The notes: generated from the letters alone by a model not told the origin. Positions 1 to 5,475 are shown, numbered from the stretch's first letter. The stretch: 5,475 nt of DNA from Propionibacteriaceae bacterium (GCA_030538175.1 JAUNUL010000207.1:1-5475), one strand, 5' to 3'. Numbers and translations: made by a program.

Positions 1-231
1 GCCATCGACGCCGGTGCCGACCTGATCCTGCTCGACAACATGACCCCGGCGCAGATGCGTGAGGCAGTGGCGCTGACGCGTCCCGCCGGTGTCCGCACCG
101 AGGCCAGCGGTGGGTTGACCCTCACCGACGCGGCCGCGGTCGGCGCGACCGGTGTGGACTACATCGCCGTCGGGGCACTCACGCACTCCGCTGTCGTGCT
201 CGATCTCGGGTTCGACCTCCGCGCGAGCTGA
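1..231 (+). CDS. nadC: Nicotinate-nucleotide pyrophosphorylase (quinolinate phosphoribosyltransferase), C-terminal part
   Basis: This is the last 76 residues of NadC; the 5' part lies left of the window. The enzyme converts quinolinate and PRPP to nicotinate mononucleotide, CO2 and pyrophosphate in de novo NAD synthesis in the cytoplasm. The visible part is the second half of the alpha/beta barrel. It holds the phosphate- and PRPP-binding strand ends typical of the family: ADLILLDNM (residues 6-14 of the fragment, Asp12), TEASGGL (33-39, Glu34 with Ser36-Gly37-Gly38) and VDYIAVGALTHS (52-63, His62). The reading frame is open from base 1 and ends at TGA 229-231. The full protein is usually about 280-290 residues, so roughly a quarter is seen here. 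recO converges on it three bases beyond the stop. nadA and nadB would be the usual upstream partners but are out of view. Identification is firm. Confidence 0.95.
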   Translation, partial: AIDAGADLILLDNMTPAQMREAVALTRPAGVRTEASGGLTLTDAAAVGATGVDYIAVGALTHSAVVLDLGFDLRAS

Positions 232-239
232 GGGTCAGC
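227..239. terminator. Small inverted repeat spanning the nadC and recO stop codons
   Basis: GCTGA and TCAGC form a perfect 5-bp inverted repeat around a GGG loop. Each arm contains the stop codon of one of the two converging genes. It could act as a minimal bidirectional hairpin, but the stem is short and no T-run follows on either strand, so termination is only a suggestion. Confidence 0.2.
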
Positions 240-975
240 GTTCGAGGTGGGCAAAGGAACGCAGGCCGCGTTCGAGGTGCCACGTGACGAATGCGGCGGT
301 GAGCCCGCTGCCCTCGCGGATCACTTCTGGGGCAGCCTCCCTGGTGGCGGGCCAGTCGCCGGTGAGCGATGCGCCGAGGTAGGCCAGCGTCTGTGGTCGG
401 GGCTGGGCTGAGCCGGGTGGTCGGCACGTCCCGCAGACCACGCCACCTGCCGCCGGTGAGAACGCCCGGTGTGGCCCCGCGGCGCCACACTTTGCGCAGT
501 CGGTGAACGTCGGGGCATAGCCCGCGATCGACAGCGACCGCAACAGGAACGAGTCAAGAATCGTGGCGGTGTCCCGCGGCCCGTCCGAGGTCCCCTCGTT
601 GAGCACCCGGAGCGCGCCGACCAACAACAGGTACTGCTGAACCGCCGGCTGCCCCTCTTCCACGACGAGCCGGTCGGCAGTCTCGAGCATGACCTGCCCG
701 GCGGTGTACCGCGGAAAATCAGCCACCAACCGCTCCCCGAACGCGTTCAACGATTCGACCTGGGTCACGATCTCGAGGCTGCGTCCGGTGGCGAACTGGA
801 TGTCGATGTGGCTGAACGGCTCCAACCGGGCACCGAATTTCGATGACGTCCGCCGCACCCCGCGCGCGGTCGCGCGTACTTTTCCGTGCCGACGCGACAA
901 CAGGGTGATGATGCGGTCGGCCTCGCCCAGCTTGTGGGTGCGCAGCACGACGGCTTCGTCACGATAGGTCGCCAT
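235..975 (-). CDS. recO: DNA repair and recombination mediator RecO
   Basis: RecO (246 residues) works with RecR and RecF to displace SSB and load RecA on gapped DNA, and it also anneals single strands. The start [19 protein letters not shown] is the family's usual N-terminus and fixes the ATG at 973-975. Residues 1-80 are the OB fold, with the conserved basic stretch [17 protein letters not shown] (38-54). The helical remainder carries a four-cysteine zinc site, C160-x2-C163 and C181-x2-C184, intact here as in many bacterial RecOs. Length is normal for the family (about 240-270). No Shine-Dalgarno sequence precedes the ATG; a -10-like GATACT (987 to 982) ends 6 bases before it, so the gene is probably leaderless. 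It is divergent from uppS; from memory the two lie in the same direction in mycobacteria. It converges tightly on nadC. Identification is firm. Confidence 0.96.
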   Translation of the reverse strand: MATYRDEAVVLRTHKLGEADRIITLLSRRHGKVRATARGVRRTSSKFGARLEPFSHIDIQFATGRSLEIVTQVESLNAFGERLVADFPRYTAGQVMLETADRLVVEEGQPAVQQYLLLVGALRVLNEGTSDGPRDTATILDSFLLRSLSIAGYAPTFTDCAKCGAAGPHRAFSPAAGGVVCGTCRPPGSAQPRPQTLAYLGASLTGDWPATREAAPEVIREGSGLTAAFVTWHLERGLRSFAHLER

Positions 976-981
976 CGCCCC

Positions 982-987
982 AGTATC
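982..987 (-). promoter_or_regulatory. Candidate -10 box of recO (leaderless transcript)
   Basis: Read on the minus strand, GATACT keeps the key second A and last T of a -10 box. It ends 6 bases before the recO ATG, which would put the transcription start at or next to the A of the start codon. The best -35-like match, TTGGCC (1013 to 1008), is 20 bases away, which is too far to be convincing. The lack of any purine-rich ribosome site supports a leaderless mRNA. Confidence 0.4.
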
Positions 988-1025
988 CCAGCCCCGTCAC
1001 ACCAGCCGGCCAAGGCGAGACCGGG

Positions 1026-1048
1026 TGGTCGACCCTCTCGGTCGACCA
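1026..1048. promoter_or_regulatory. Perfect inverted repeat (candidate operator) in the recO-uppS spacer
   Basis: The 8-base palindrome GGTCGACC occurs twice (1027-1034 and 1040-1047), separated by CTCTC. T1026 and A1048 extend the symmetry to a 9-bp stem with a 5-base loop. The two sites are offset by 13 bp. They cover the -35 and spacer region of the candidate uppS promoter and lie upstream of the recO promoter. This is a typical place for a regulator dimer or pair of dimers. No binding protein can be named from the sequence. Confidence 0.4.
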
Positions 1049-1055
1049 GAGTCGC

Positions 1056-1061
1056 TACGCT
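1056..1061 (+). promoter_or_regulatory. Candidate -10 box of uppS (leaderless transcript)
   Basis: TACGCT fits the actinobacterial TAnnnT -10 pattern. It ends 7 bases before the GTG at 1069, so transcription would begin at or beside the start codon. There is no recognisable -35 hexamer at 16-18 bases; the GGTCGACC inverted repeat occupies that place. No Shine-Dalgarno sequence precedes the GTG, in keeping with a leaderless message. Confidence 0.45.
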
Positions 1062-1068
1062 CACGATT

Positions 1069-1902
1069 GTGAGCCGGAAGTCGAAACCAGTCCCCGCGCG
1101 GCGCCAACCGACACCCCATCCGTCGGGCGCCCGGCCGCCAGCGCTGCCCAAGGAGCTGATCCCTCAGCACGTCGCGATCGTCATGGACGGCAACGGACGC
1201 TGGGCGAAGGCCCGCAACCTGCCGCGGACGAAGGGGCATGAGGCCGGCGAGGCCGTGCTGTTCGACGTGATCGAGGGCGCGATCGAGCTCGGGGTGAAGT
1301 ACCTGTCGGTCTATGCCTTCTCCACCGAGAACTGGCGGCGCTCCCCCGATGAGGTGCGGTTCCTGATGGGCTTCAACCGCGACGTCATCCATCGCCGGCG
1401 CGATGAGTTGGATGACCTTGGCGTACGCGTGCGCTGGGCGGGCCGTCGCCCCCGGCTGTGGGGGTCGGTGATCAAGGAACTCCAGACCGCCGAGGAGCAG
1501 AGCAAGAACAACGACACCCTGGTGCTGCAGTTCTGCGTGAACTATGGCGGCCGGGCGGAGATCGTCGATGCCGCCCGCCAGGTCGCGGAGTTGGCGAAGC
1601 AGGGCAAGCTCGATCCGTCGCGGCTGACCGAGGACCGCTTCCGCGCATTCCTGGACGAACCGGAGATCCCCGACGTCGACCTGTTCGTCCGCTCGTCGGG
1701 TGAGCAGCGGTTCTCGAACTTCCTGCTGTGGCAGTCGGCGTACGCCGAGATGGTCTTCCTCGACACGCTCTGGCCGGATTGGGATCGTCGCCATCTGTGG
1801 CATGCCATTGAGTTGTACGCCCAGCGTGACCGTCGCTATGGCGGTGCGGTGCCGAACACGGTGCTCCCGGAGAACGCATCGCACGACGAGGTGGAGGCAT
1901 GA
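1069..1902 (+). CDS. uppS: Isoprenyl (cis-prenyl) diphosphate synthase, UppS/decaprenyl diphosphate synthase type
   Basis: This 277-residue cis-prenyltransferase condenses isopentenyl diphosphate onto an allylic diphosphate to make the polyprenyl diphosphate from which the lipid carrier for peptidoglycan and other wall polymers is formed. It acts at the inner face of the membrane. Motifs follow the family order: [13 protein letters not shown] (34-46) with catalytic Asp40, His57, FSTENW (84-89), [15 protein letters not shown] (154-168), and [19 protein letters not shown] (204-222) with Arg208, Arg214 and Ser216, then AYAEMVF with metal-ligand Glu227. The basic, proline-rich N-tail (1-27) resembles the long actinobacterial enzymes such as mycobacterial Rv2361c. 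Chain length of the product cannot be read from sequence. GTG 1069 is chosen because the only earlier in-frame start (ATG 886) lies inside recO and would add a tail unlike the family, and because a -10 box sits just upstream. The stop overlaps glpK. Confidence 0.95.
   Translation: MSRKSKPVPARRQPTPHPSGARPPALPKELIPQHVAIVMDGNGRWAKARNLPRTKGHEAGEAVLFDVIEGAIELGVKYLSVYAFSTENWRRSPDEVRFLMGFNRDVIHRRRDELDDLGVRVRWAGRRPRLWGSVIKELQTAEEQSKNNDTLVLQFCVNYGGRAEIVDAARQVAELAKQGKLDPSRLTEDRFRAFLDEPEIPDVDLFVRSSGEQRFSNFLLWQSAYAEMVFLDTLWPDWDRRHLWHAIELYAQRDRRYGGAVPNTVLPENASHDEVEA
1888..1897 (+). promoter_or_regulatory. Ribosome binding site of glpK inside the uppS 3' end
   Basis: The purine-rich stretch GAGGTGGAGG lies just before the glpK ATG at 1899, within the last codons of uppS. 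Together with the ATGA stop-start overlap it suggests that glpK is translated by ribosomes finishing uppS, with extra help from this site. It is somewhat close to the ATG if the last GGAGG is the core. Confidence 0.5.
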
Positions 1903-3416
1903 GCGAGCGTCGCTACGTCCTGTCGATCGATCAGGGCACCACGTCCACCCGGGCCATCGTGTTCGACCATTCGGGCCACGCGGTCGCGGTCGGCCAGACC
2001 GAGCACCAGCAGATCTTCCCGCAGCCCGGCTGGGTCGAACACGACCCGCTGGAGATCTGGACCAACACCCTCCACGTCGTCGCGCTCGCGCTGACCCGGG
2101 CGCGGATCACCCATCTGCAGGTTGCCGCGGTGGGCATCACCAACCAGCGCGAGACGACCGTGGTCTGGGATGTCCGCACCGGGCAACCGGTGACCAACGC
2201 GATCGTCTGGCAGGACACCCGCACCGCCGACCTCTGCCGTGAGCTCGCCGGGGACGCGGGCGCGGACCGCTGGAAGAGCCGGGTCGGACTCCCGCTGGCA
2301 ACGTATTTCTCCGGCCCCAAAGTGCGCTGGATCCTCGACAACGTCGACGGCGCCCGCGCCGACGCCGAGGCCGGCCATCTGCGCATGGGCACGATCGACG
2401 CGTGGCTGATCTGGAACCTCACCGGCGGCCCGAACGGTGGGCTGCATCTCACCGATGTCACCAACGCCTCCCGCACAATGCTGATGGATCTGCGCACGCT
2501 GGCATGGGACACCGAAATCGTCGACGCAATGGGCATCCCGGCCAGCATGCTCCCCGAGATCCGGCCCTCGGTCGGTGACTTCGGTGCCGTCGGGTCCACC
2601 GGGCTGCTGATGGGCATCCCGATCGCCGGCGTGCTCGGCGATCAGCAGGCGGCGATGTTCGGCCAGACCTGCTTCGAGCCGGGGATGGCGAAGAACACCT
2701 ATGGCACGGGCTGTTTCGTGTTGGCCAACACCGGCACTGAGGTCATCGAGTCGCCCGCCGGGCTGTTGTCGACCGTTTGCTATCAGATCACCAACGAGCC
2801 GGCGGTCTATGCGCTGGAGGGCTCCATCGCCGTCGCGGGATCGCTGGTGCAATGGCTGCGGGACAACCTCGGTCTGATCGCGTCGGCCCCCGAGGTGGAG
2901 GAGCTCGCGGCGTCGGTCGACGACAACGGTGGGGCGTACATCGTGCCCGCCTTCTCCGGACTCTTCGCCCCCTATTGGCGCGATGACGCCCGCGGCGTGA
3001 TCGCCGGCCTGACCCGCTATGTCACCAAGGCGCACCTGGCGCGTGCGGCGCTGGAGGCGTCGGCGTACCAGACCCGCGACGTCGTCGAGGCGATGCAGAC
3101 CGACTCCGGGACGCCGATCACGGAACTGCGCGTCGACGGTGGGATGACCGAGAACGCGCTTCTGATGCAGTTCCAGGCCGACCAGCTCGGCATCGACGTG
3201 ATCCGCCCGACCGTGATCGAGACGACCGCGTTGGGTGCGGCGTACGCGGCAGGGGTCGGGGTCGGCTTCTGGTCCGGGACCGACGAGTTGACCGCCAACT
3301 GGTCCGAGGAAGTCCGCTGGTCTCCCGCCCAGGACCGCGCCGACGCCGACCGACTGCACCGCAACTGGACCAAGGCGGTCGAGCGCACCCTGGACTGGGT
3401 CGACGCGGACACCTGA
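1899..3416 (+). CDS. glpK: Glycerol kinase
   Basis: GlpK (505 residues, normal length) phosphorylates glycerol with ATP to sn-glycerol 3-phosphate, feeding glycolysis and phospholipid synthesis; it is a cytoplasmic FGGY-family kinase. The N-terminal domain starts with the phosphate-binding DQGTTSTR (11-18). The glycerol site is visible as NQRE (82-85), WQDTR (104-108) and YFSGPK (136-141). [10 protein letters not shown] (184-193) and [13 protein letters not shown] (244-256), with catalytic base Asp248, follow. The C-terminal ATPase domain has NTYGTGCF (266-273), [15 protein letters not shown] (308-322) and [16 protein letters not shown] (413-428). The arginine of the E. coli fructose-1,6-bisphosphate loop (GGTR before IPISG) is replaced by glycine (Gly239, before IPIAG), so that allosteric control is probably absent. 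There is also no histidine in this loop to match the Firmicute phosphorylation site. The ATG overlaps the uppS stop by four bases, indicating co-translation. No glpF or glpD is adjacent within view. Confidence 0.97.
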   Translation: MSERRYVLSIDQGTTSTRAIVFDHSGHAVAVGQTEHQQIFPQPGWVEHDPLEIWTNTLHVVALALTRARITHLQVAAVGITNQRETTVVWDVRTGQPVTNAIVWQDTRTADLCRELAGDAGADRWKSRVGLPLATYFSGPKVRWILDNVDGARADAEAGHLRMGTIDAWLIWNLTGGPNGGLHLTDVTNASRTMLMDLRTLAWDTEIVDAMGIPASMLPEIRPSVGDFGAVGSTGLLMGIPIAGVLGDQQAAMFGQTCFEPGMAKNTYGTGCFVLANTGTEVIESPAGLLSTVCYQITNEPAVYALEGSIAVAGSLVQWLRDNLGLIASAPEVEELAASVDDNGGAYIVPAFSGLFAPYWRDDARGVIAGLTRYVTKAHLARAALEASAYQTRDVVEAMQTDSGTPITELRVDGGMTENALLMQFQADQLGIDVIRPTVIETTALGAAYAAGVGVGFWSGTDELTANWSEEVRWSPAQDRADADRLHRNWTKAVERTLDWVDADT

Positions 3417-3428
3417 GGCTCACCTGAG
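3410..3428 (+). repeat. Short direct repeat around the glpK stop codon
   Basis: CACCTGAG occurs at 3410-3417 and again at 3421-3428, an offset of 11 bases, with the glpK stop in the first copy. It looks like a small local duplication and no function is evident. Overlapping GCTC/GAGC pairs (3418-3429) could form only a 4-bp stem, too weak to call a terminator. Confidence 0.3.
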
Positions 3429-3445
3429 CAGCGCCGGGGCGACGG

Positions 3446-3473
3446 TCGGCAGGTTTATCCCGCGGGTTACCGT
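3446..3473 (+). promoter_or_regulatory. Candidate promoter of osmC
   Basis: TCGGCA (3446-3451, four of six matches to TTGACA) is followed after 16 bases by TACCGT (3468-3473), a TAnnnT -10 box. Transcription would start near 3480, giving a leader of about 30 bases that includes the AAGGAG ribosome site. The elements are weak matches, so the assignment is tentative. Confidence 0.35.
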
Positions 3474-3481
3474 GGAAACCT
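3451..3481. repeat. Inverted repeat AGGTTT/AAACCT upstream of osmC
   Basis: AGGTTT (3451-3456) and AAACCT (3476-3481) are exact reverse complements 19 bases apart. An off-centre 8-base palindrome, CCCGCGGG (3459-3466), lies between them. The repeat brackets the candidate -10 box of osmC, where a redox-responsive repressor could bind. It could instead be a weak hairpin after glpK, or chance. Confidence 0.25.
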
Positions 3482-3497
3482 ACGACTTCGATCTCGC

Positions 3498-3503
3498 AAG
3501 GAG
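3498..3503 (+). promoter_or_regulatory. Strong ribosome binding site of osmC
   Basis: AAGGAG lies 6 bases before the ATG at 3510. It is the best Shine-Dalgarno sequence in the window and fixes the osmC start. It contrasts with the absence of such sites at recO and uppS, and suggests that osmC is strongly expressed. Confidence 0.8.
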
Positions 3504-3509
3504 ACCAAC

Positions 3510-3941
3510 ATGGCTACTCGCAATGGCAAGGCAATCTGGCGCGGCGACCTGAAGACCGGCACCGGCGAGGTGACCGTCGGCAACGGCGTCTTCTCCGGCA
3601 ATTATTCGTTCACCTCCCGGTTCGAGGACGGCGAAGGCACCAACCCCGAAGAGCTCATCGCGGCAGCCCACGCCGGCTGCTATTCCATGCAGCTCTCGGC
3701 GATGCTCGCAGAGGCGGGGACGCCGGCCACGAGCGTCGACACCGAGGCCGTCTGCCAGCTCCGGTTCATCGACGGTGCGCCGACGATCACCGAGATCAAG
3801 CTCAGCACCGTCGGCGAGGTCCCCGGCCTGACCGCGGAGCAGTTCCAGAAGGCCGCCGAGGACGCGAAGGCCGCCTGCCTGGTGACCCGTGCGCTCGCCG
3901 GCGTGGAGACGATCAGCCTGAAGGCTGAGCTGAAGGGCTGA
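3510..3941 (+). CDS. osmC: OsmC-type thiol peroxidase (organic hydroperoxide resistance, osmotically inducible protein)
   Basis: This 143-residue protein has the same length as E. coli OsmC as I recall it, and aligns with it end to end. OsmC is a homodimeric cytoplasmic peroxidase that reduces organic hydroperoxides through a pair of cysteines. The peroxidatic cysteine is Cys57 in GTNPEELIAAAHAGCYSMQLSAML (starting at residue 43; Glu48 and Arg37 are the likely partner residues). The resolving cysteine is Cys123 in AACLVTRAL (121-129). Here the usual Pro after the resolving cysteine (CPVS in E. coli) is Leu, and Ser is Thr; these changes should be tolerated. The sequence follows the OsmC branch rather than Ohr, judged by the KAIWRGDLKTGTGEV start and the TNPEELIAAAHAGC motif. 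The start follows a clear AAGGAG. A PLP enzyme follows after 8 bases and probably shares the message. Confidence 0.95.
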   Translation: MATRNGKAIWRGDLKTGTGEVTVGNGVFSGNYSFTSRFEDGEGTNPEELIAAAHAGCYSMQLSAMLAEAGTPATSVDTEAVCQLRFIDGAPTITEIKLSTVGEVPGLTAEQFQKAAEDAKAACLVTRALAGVETISLKAELKG

Positions 3942-3949
3942 CCCACCAC

Positions 3950-5005
3950 ATGACCGCTGACTGGCCCTGGGCCGAGCTTTTCGAGGCTGAAGGGATCTAT
4001 CTCGGGACCGCGACCGCTGGCGTACCGCCGCGGGCAACGTCCGAGGCGATGGCCGACATCCTCGATCGCTGGCGCCGGGGCCGGATCAGCGGTCCGATGT
4101 TCGACCAGATCGTGGCCGAGTCCCGGGAACGGTACGCCCGGCTGGTCGGCGTCGACCCCGCGACCGTCGCGATCAGTCATCAGGTGTCACCGCTCGTCGC
4201 TCTGGTGGCGGGCAGTCTGCCCGACGGTGCCGAGGTGGTGGTCGCCGACGGCGACTTCACCAGCGTGACGTTCCCCTTCGCCGTTCATGAGGCCCGGGGC
4301 GTTCGCATCCGCGTCGCGCCACTGGCCGACCTCGCTGACCACATCACGGGCGACACGGCGTTGGTGGCAGTGTCGGCGGTGCAGTCGGCCGACGGCGCGA
4401 TCGCCGACCTCGAGGCAATCGAAGCGGCTGCGACCGGGCAGGGCGCTGACGTCATGGTCGATCTCACACAATCGGCCGGTTGGCTACCGATCGATGCGAG
4501 CCGTTTCGCGTACACGGTCTGCGGCACCTACAAATGGCTGCTCGCCCCGCGCGGCACCGCGTTCTTGACCGTGCGTCCCGATCGCCTCGACACGTTGGTG
4601 CCGTTCCAGGCGGGATGGTACGCCGGCGCCTCCCCCTGGGAGTCGATCTATGGCCTGCCGTTGCGGCTCGCCACTGATGCCCGACGTTTCGACGTCTCGC
4701 CGGCGTGGTTCTCGTGGGTGGGTACGCGGGCCTCACTGGAGTTCCTCGACAACGTCGGCCGCGACGAACTCCACCGCCACGCTGTCGCGCTGGAGGCGGC
4801 CTTCGCCGATGCGGCCGGCGTACCTCGCCGCGGCCAGGCCATCCGGTCGTTCGCCACCGATCCCGAAGTCTCGGAAATACTGGCTGCCTCAGACGTGACC
4901 GCGAGCGTCCGGGCCGGCAAGTTGCGCCTGTCCTTCCACGTCAACAACACCGTCGCCGAGGCCCTCCACGTCGGCGAGCTCCTGCGGGGGCGGGTCAGAG
5001 GCTGA
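3950..5005 (+). CDS. Class V aminotransferase-fold (kynureninase-like) PLP-dependent enzyme, substrate unknown
   Basis: This 351-residue cytoplasmic protein has the fold-type I PLP enzyme layout of the class V family (cysteine desulfurase, kynureninase, EgtE-like lyases). The cofactor site is recognisable: VDLTQSAGWLPID (170-182) with Asp171 for the pyridine nitrogen and Gln174, then the Schiff-base lysine Lys195 in CGTYKWLLAPRGTAFLTV (191-208). The C-terminal KLRLSFHVNNTVAEAL (324-339) has Arg326, a likely carboxylate-binding residue. At 351 residues it is somewhat short for the family (often 370-420), though both ends look complete. I see no cysteine in a desulfurase-type active-site loop, so a sulfur-donating role is not supported. 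An EgtE-like lyase cannot be excluded, but no ergothioneine genes are in view. The ATG is the only sensible start; the nearest purine run (GAAGGG, 3932-3937) lies 12 bases away inside osmC, so translation is probably coupled to osmC. It converges on the aarF-like gene. Confidence 0.85.
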   Translation: MTADWPWAELFEAEGIYLGTATAGVPPRATSEAMADILDRWRRGRISGPMFDQIVAESRERYARLVGVDPATVAISHQVSPLVALVAGSLPDGAEVVVADGDFTSVTFPFAVHEARGVRIRVAPLADLADHITGDTALVAVSAVQSADGAIADLEAIEAAATGQGADVMVDLTQSAGWLPIDASRFAYTVCGTYKWLLAPRGTAFLTVRPDRLDTLVPFQAGWYAGASPWESIYGLPLRLATDARRFDVSPAWFSWVGTRASLEFLDNVGRDELHRHAVALEAAFADAAGVPRRGQAIRSFATDPEVSEILAASDVTASVRAGKLRLSFHVNNTVAEALHVGELLRGRVRG

Positions 5006-5006
5006 C
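4994..5006. terminator. Small inverted repeat at the PLP enzyme/aarF convergent junction
   Basis: GTCAG and CTGAC pair perfectly around an AGG loop and include the stop of the PLP enzyme. Stem length (5 bp) and loop length (3) are the same as at the nadC/recO junction. No T-run follows, so a terminator role is a guess. Confidence 0.2.
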
Positions 5007-5009
5007 GGC

Positions 5010-5101
5010 TCACCCGGAGCGATGGGAAAAGATCAGCGCCACCGCCCGCAGCCCCAGGATGAACCCGGCAAAGGCGACCAGAGCACCCACGAGCGAGAGG
5101 C
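5010..5101 (-). other. Displaced 3' end of the aarF-like gene in the -1 frame
   Basis: Read on the minus strand from the third base of the GCC codon at 5101-5099, this stretch encodes LSLVGALVAFAGFILGLRA followed by VALIFSHRSG and a TGA at 5012-5010. That is a clean membrane helix with a short basic tail, the usual end of AarF-like proteins with two C-terminal helices. Adding one C to the CC at this point would rejoin it to the upstream frame. The restored stop would lie 4 bases from the stop of the convergent PLP enzyme, matching the tight packing seen elsewhere. It therefore looks like a one-base deletion, either a real mutation or a sequencing error. Confidence 0.75.
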
Positions 5102-5475
5102 GCCGACATGCGGCAGGATCTCCGGGCCCCCACTGGTCGTGGCGAGCATGATCCCGCCGAGGACCCCAGCAGCAGCCAGCACGGCCAGCACGAGCTGCTG
5201 AACCAGTCCCAGCAGGAAGCTGCGGTCATCGGGGTGGGACACCACCCGAACGTGGGCGGTGAGCCGTCCGCTCTCGAGGTCGGAACTGATCTTGTTGATG
5301 CGTCGCGGCAGCTGCTCCATGAGCGGGATCAGGTGCATGGCGCGTTGGGTGAGTTCCGCCTTCACCCGTTCCGGGGTGATGTCGCCCATGCTGGCCCGAC
5401 CCACCGTCCGAGCGGCGGCCACCAGGTCGAGGCTCGGGTCCAGCTCGCGCAGGTGGGAGAGCAGCTCCTCGCGCA
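5033..5475 (-). CDS. AarF/UbiB (ABC1-like kinase) family protein, C-terminal part, frameshifted near the end
   Basis: The frame is open at the right edge, so this is the 3' part (146 residues as read) of a longer gene. The kinase-like core of this family, related to yeast ABC1/COQ8 and E. coli UbiB, lies outside the window, so its active site cannot be judged. What is seen is the C-terminal region typical of such proteins: REELLSHLRELDPSLDL, then ITPERVKAELTQRAMHLIPL and PLMEQLPRRINKISSDLESG, then a hydrophobic helix FLLGLVQQLVLAVLAAAGVLGGIML. The family is tied to isoprenoid quinone synthesis or membrane lipid homeostasis; in an actinobacterium the quinone would be menaquinone. After LPHVGA (GCC at 5101-5099) the frame runs into arginine- and tryptophan-rich residues ending at TGA 5035-5033. 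The expected second membrane helix is found in another frame. The in-frame GTG at 5422 is not the start. Confidence 0.85.
   Translation of the reverse strand, partial: REELLSHLRELDPSLDLVAAARTVGRASMGDITPERVKAELTQRAMHLIPLMEQLPRRINKISSDLESGRLTAHVRVVSHPDDRSFLLGLVQQLVLAVLAAAGVLGGIMLATTSGGPEILPHVGASRSWVLWSPLPGSSWGCGRWR

Noticed and set aside
886..1068. Upstream ATG start that would lengthen UppS by 61 residues
   Set aside because: The start lies inside recO, the added residues resemble no UppS N-terminus, and a -10 box just before GTG 1069 fits the shorter form.
997..1884. Open frame of 295 codons antisense to uppS
   Set aside because: It is a shadow of uppS with no recognisable domain and no ribosome site, and it would also run through the recO/uppS control region.
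1836..3359. Long open frame of 507 codons antisense to glpK
   Set aside because: It lies opposite a firmly identified gene, its product is rich in Arg, Gly, His and Asp with no family resemblance, and GC-rich third positions make such frames common.
3410..3466. Rho-independent terminator after glpK
   Set aside because: Only 4-5 bp stems or palindromes without a loop are present, and no T-run follows.
5095..5105. Programmed -1 frameshifting in the aarF-like gene
   Set aside because: There is no slippery heptamer of the X XXY YYZ kind and no clear following structure; a one-base deletion is simpler.
5033..5422. GTG at 5422 as start of a 129-residue protein
   Set aside because: The same frame continues upstream to the window edge with family-like sequence, so this GTG encodes an internal valine.
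1..5475. Mobile elements, CRISPR, tRNA, rRNA or a new defence system
   Set aside because: No transposase, integrase, spaced repeats, cloverleaf sequence or toxin-antitoxin pair is visible; nearly all bases are covered by recognisable, mostly core, genes.

Overview
The window is high-GC, densely coded chromosomal DNA. Everything in it points to an actinobacterium (Actinomycetota): long antisense shadow frames caused by the GC-rich third codon position, a RecO and a long-type UppS that resemble the mycobacterial proteins as I recall them, candidate -10 boxes of the TAnnnT type, and two genes that look leaderless. I cannot place the genus. I see no mobile element, CRISPR array, tRNA, rRNA or compositional break.

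Layout, left to right: (1) the 3' end of nadC (+, 1-231), the last step of de novo NAD mononucleotide synthesis; (2) recO (-, 235-975), converging on nadC with 3 bases between the stops; (3) a 93-bp divergent spacer (976-1068) with a candidate promoter in each direction and a perfect inverted repeat; (4) uppS (+, 1069-1902), the cis-prenyl transferase that makes the lipid carrier for cell-wall synthesis; (5) glpK (+, 1899-3416), glycerol kinase, joined to uppS by an ATGA overlap; (6) a 93-bp spacer (3417-3509) with a candidate promoter and a strong ribosome binding site; (7) osmC (+, 3510-3941), a thiol peroxidase; (8) a kynureninase-like fold-type I PLP enzyme of class V (+, 3950-5005), 8 bases after osmC; (9) the C-terminal part of an AarF/UbiB-family kinase (-, from 5475 down), converging on the PLP enzyme. 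This last gene carries an apparent one-base deletion that replaces its final membrane helix with out-of-frame residues.

The likely transcription units are nadC (entering from the left), recO, uppS-glpK, osmC-PLP enzyme, and aarF (entering from the right). uppS-glpK links a wall-lipid-carrier enzyme to glycerol phosphorylation. osmC-PLP enzyme links peroxide or thiol defence to a PLP enzyme of unknown substrate. These are mostly core housekeeping genes, and I found no convincing new multi-gene system. The points most worth checking are the aarF frameshift, the paired leaderless promoters with an inverted repeat at recO/uppS, and the uppS-glpK coupling.
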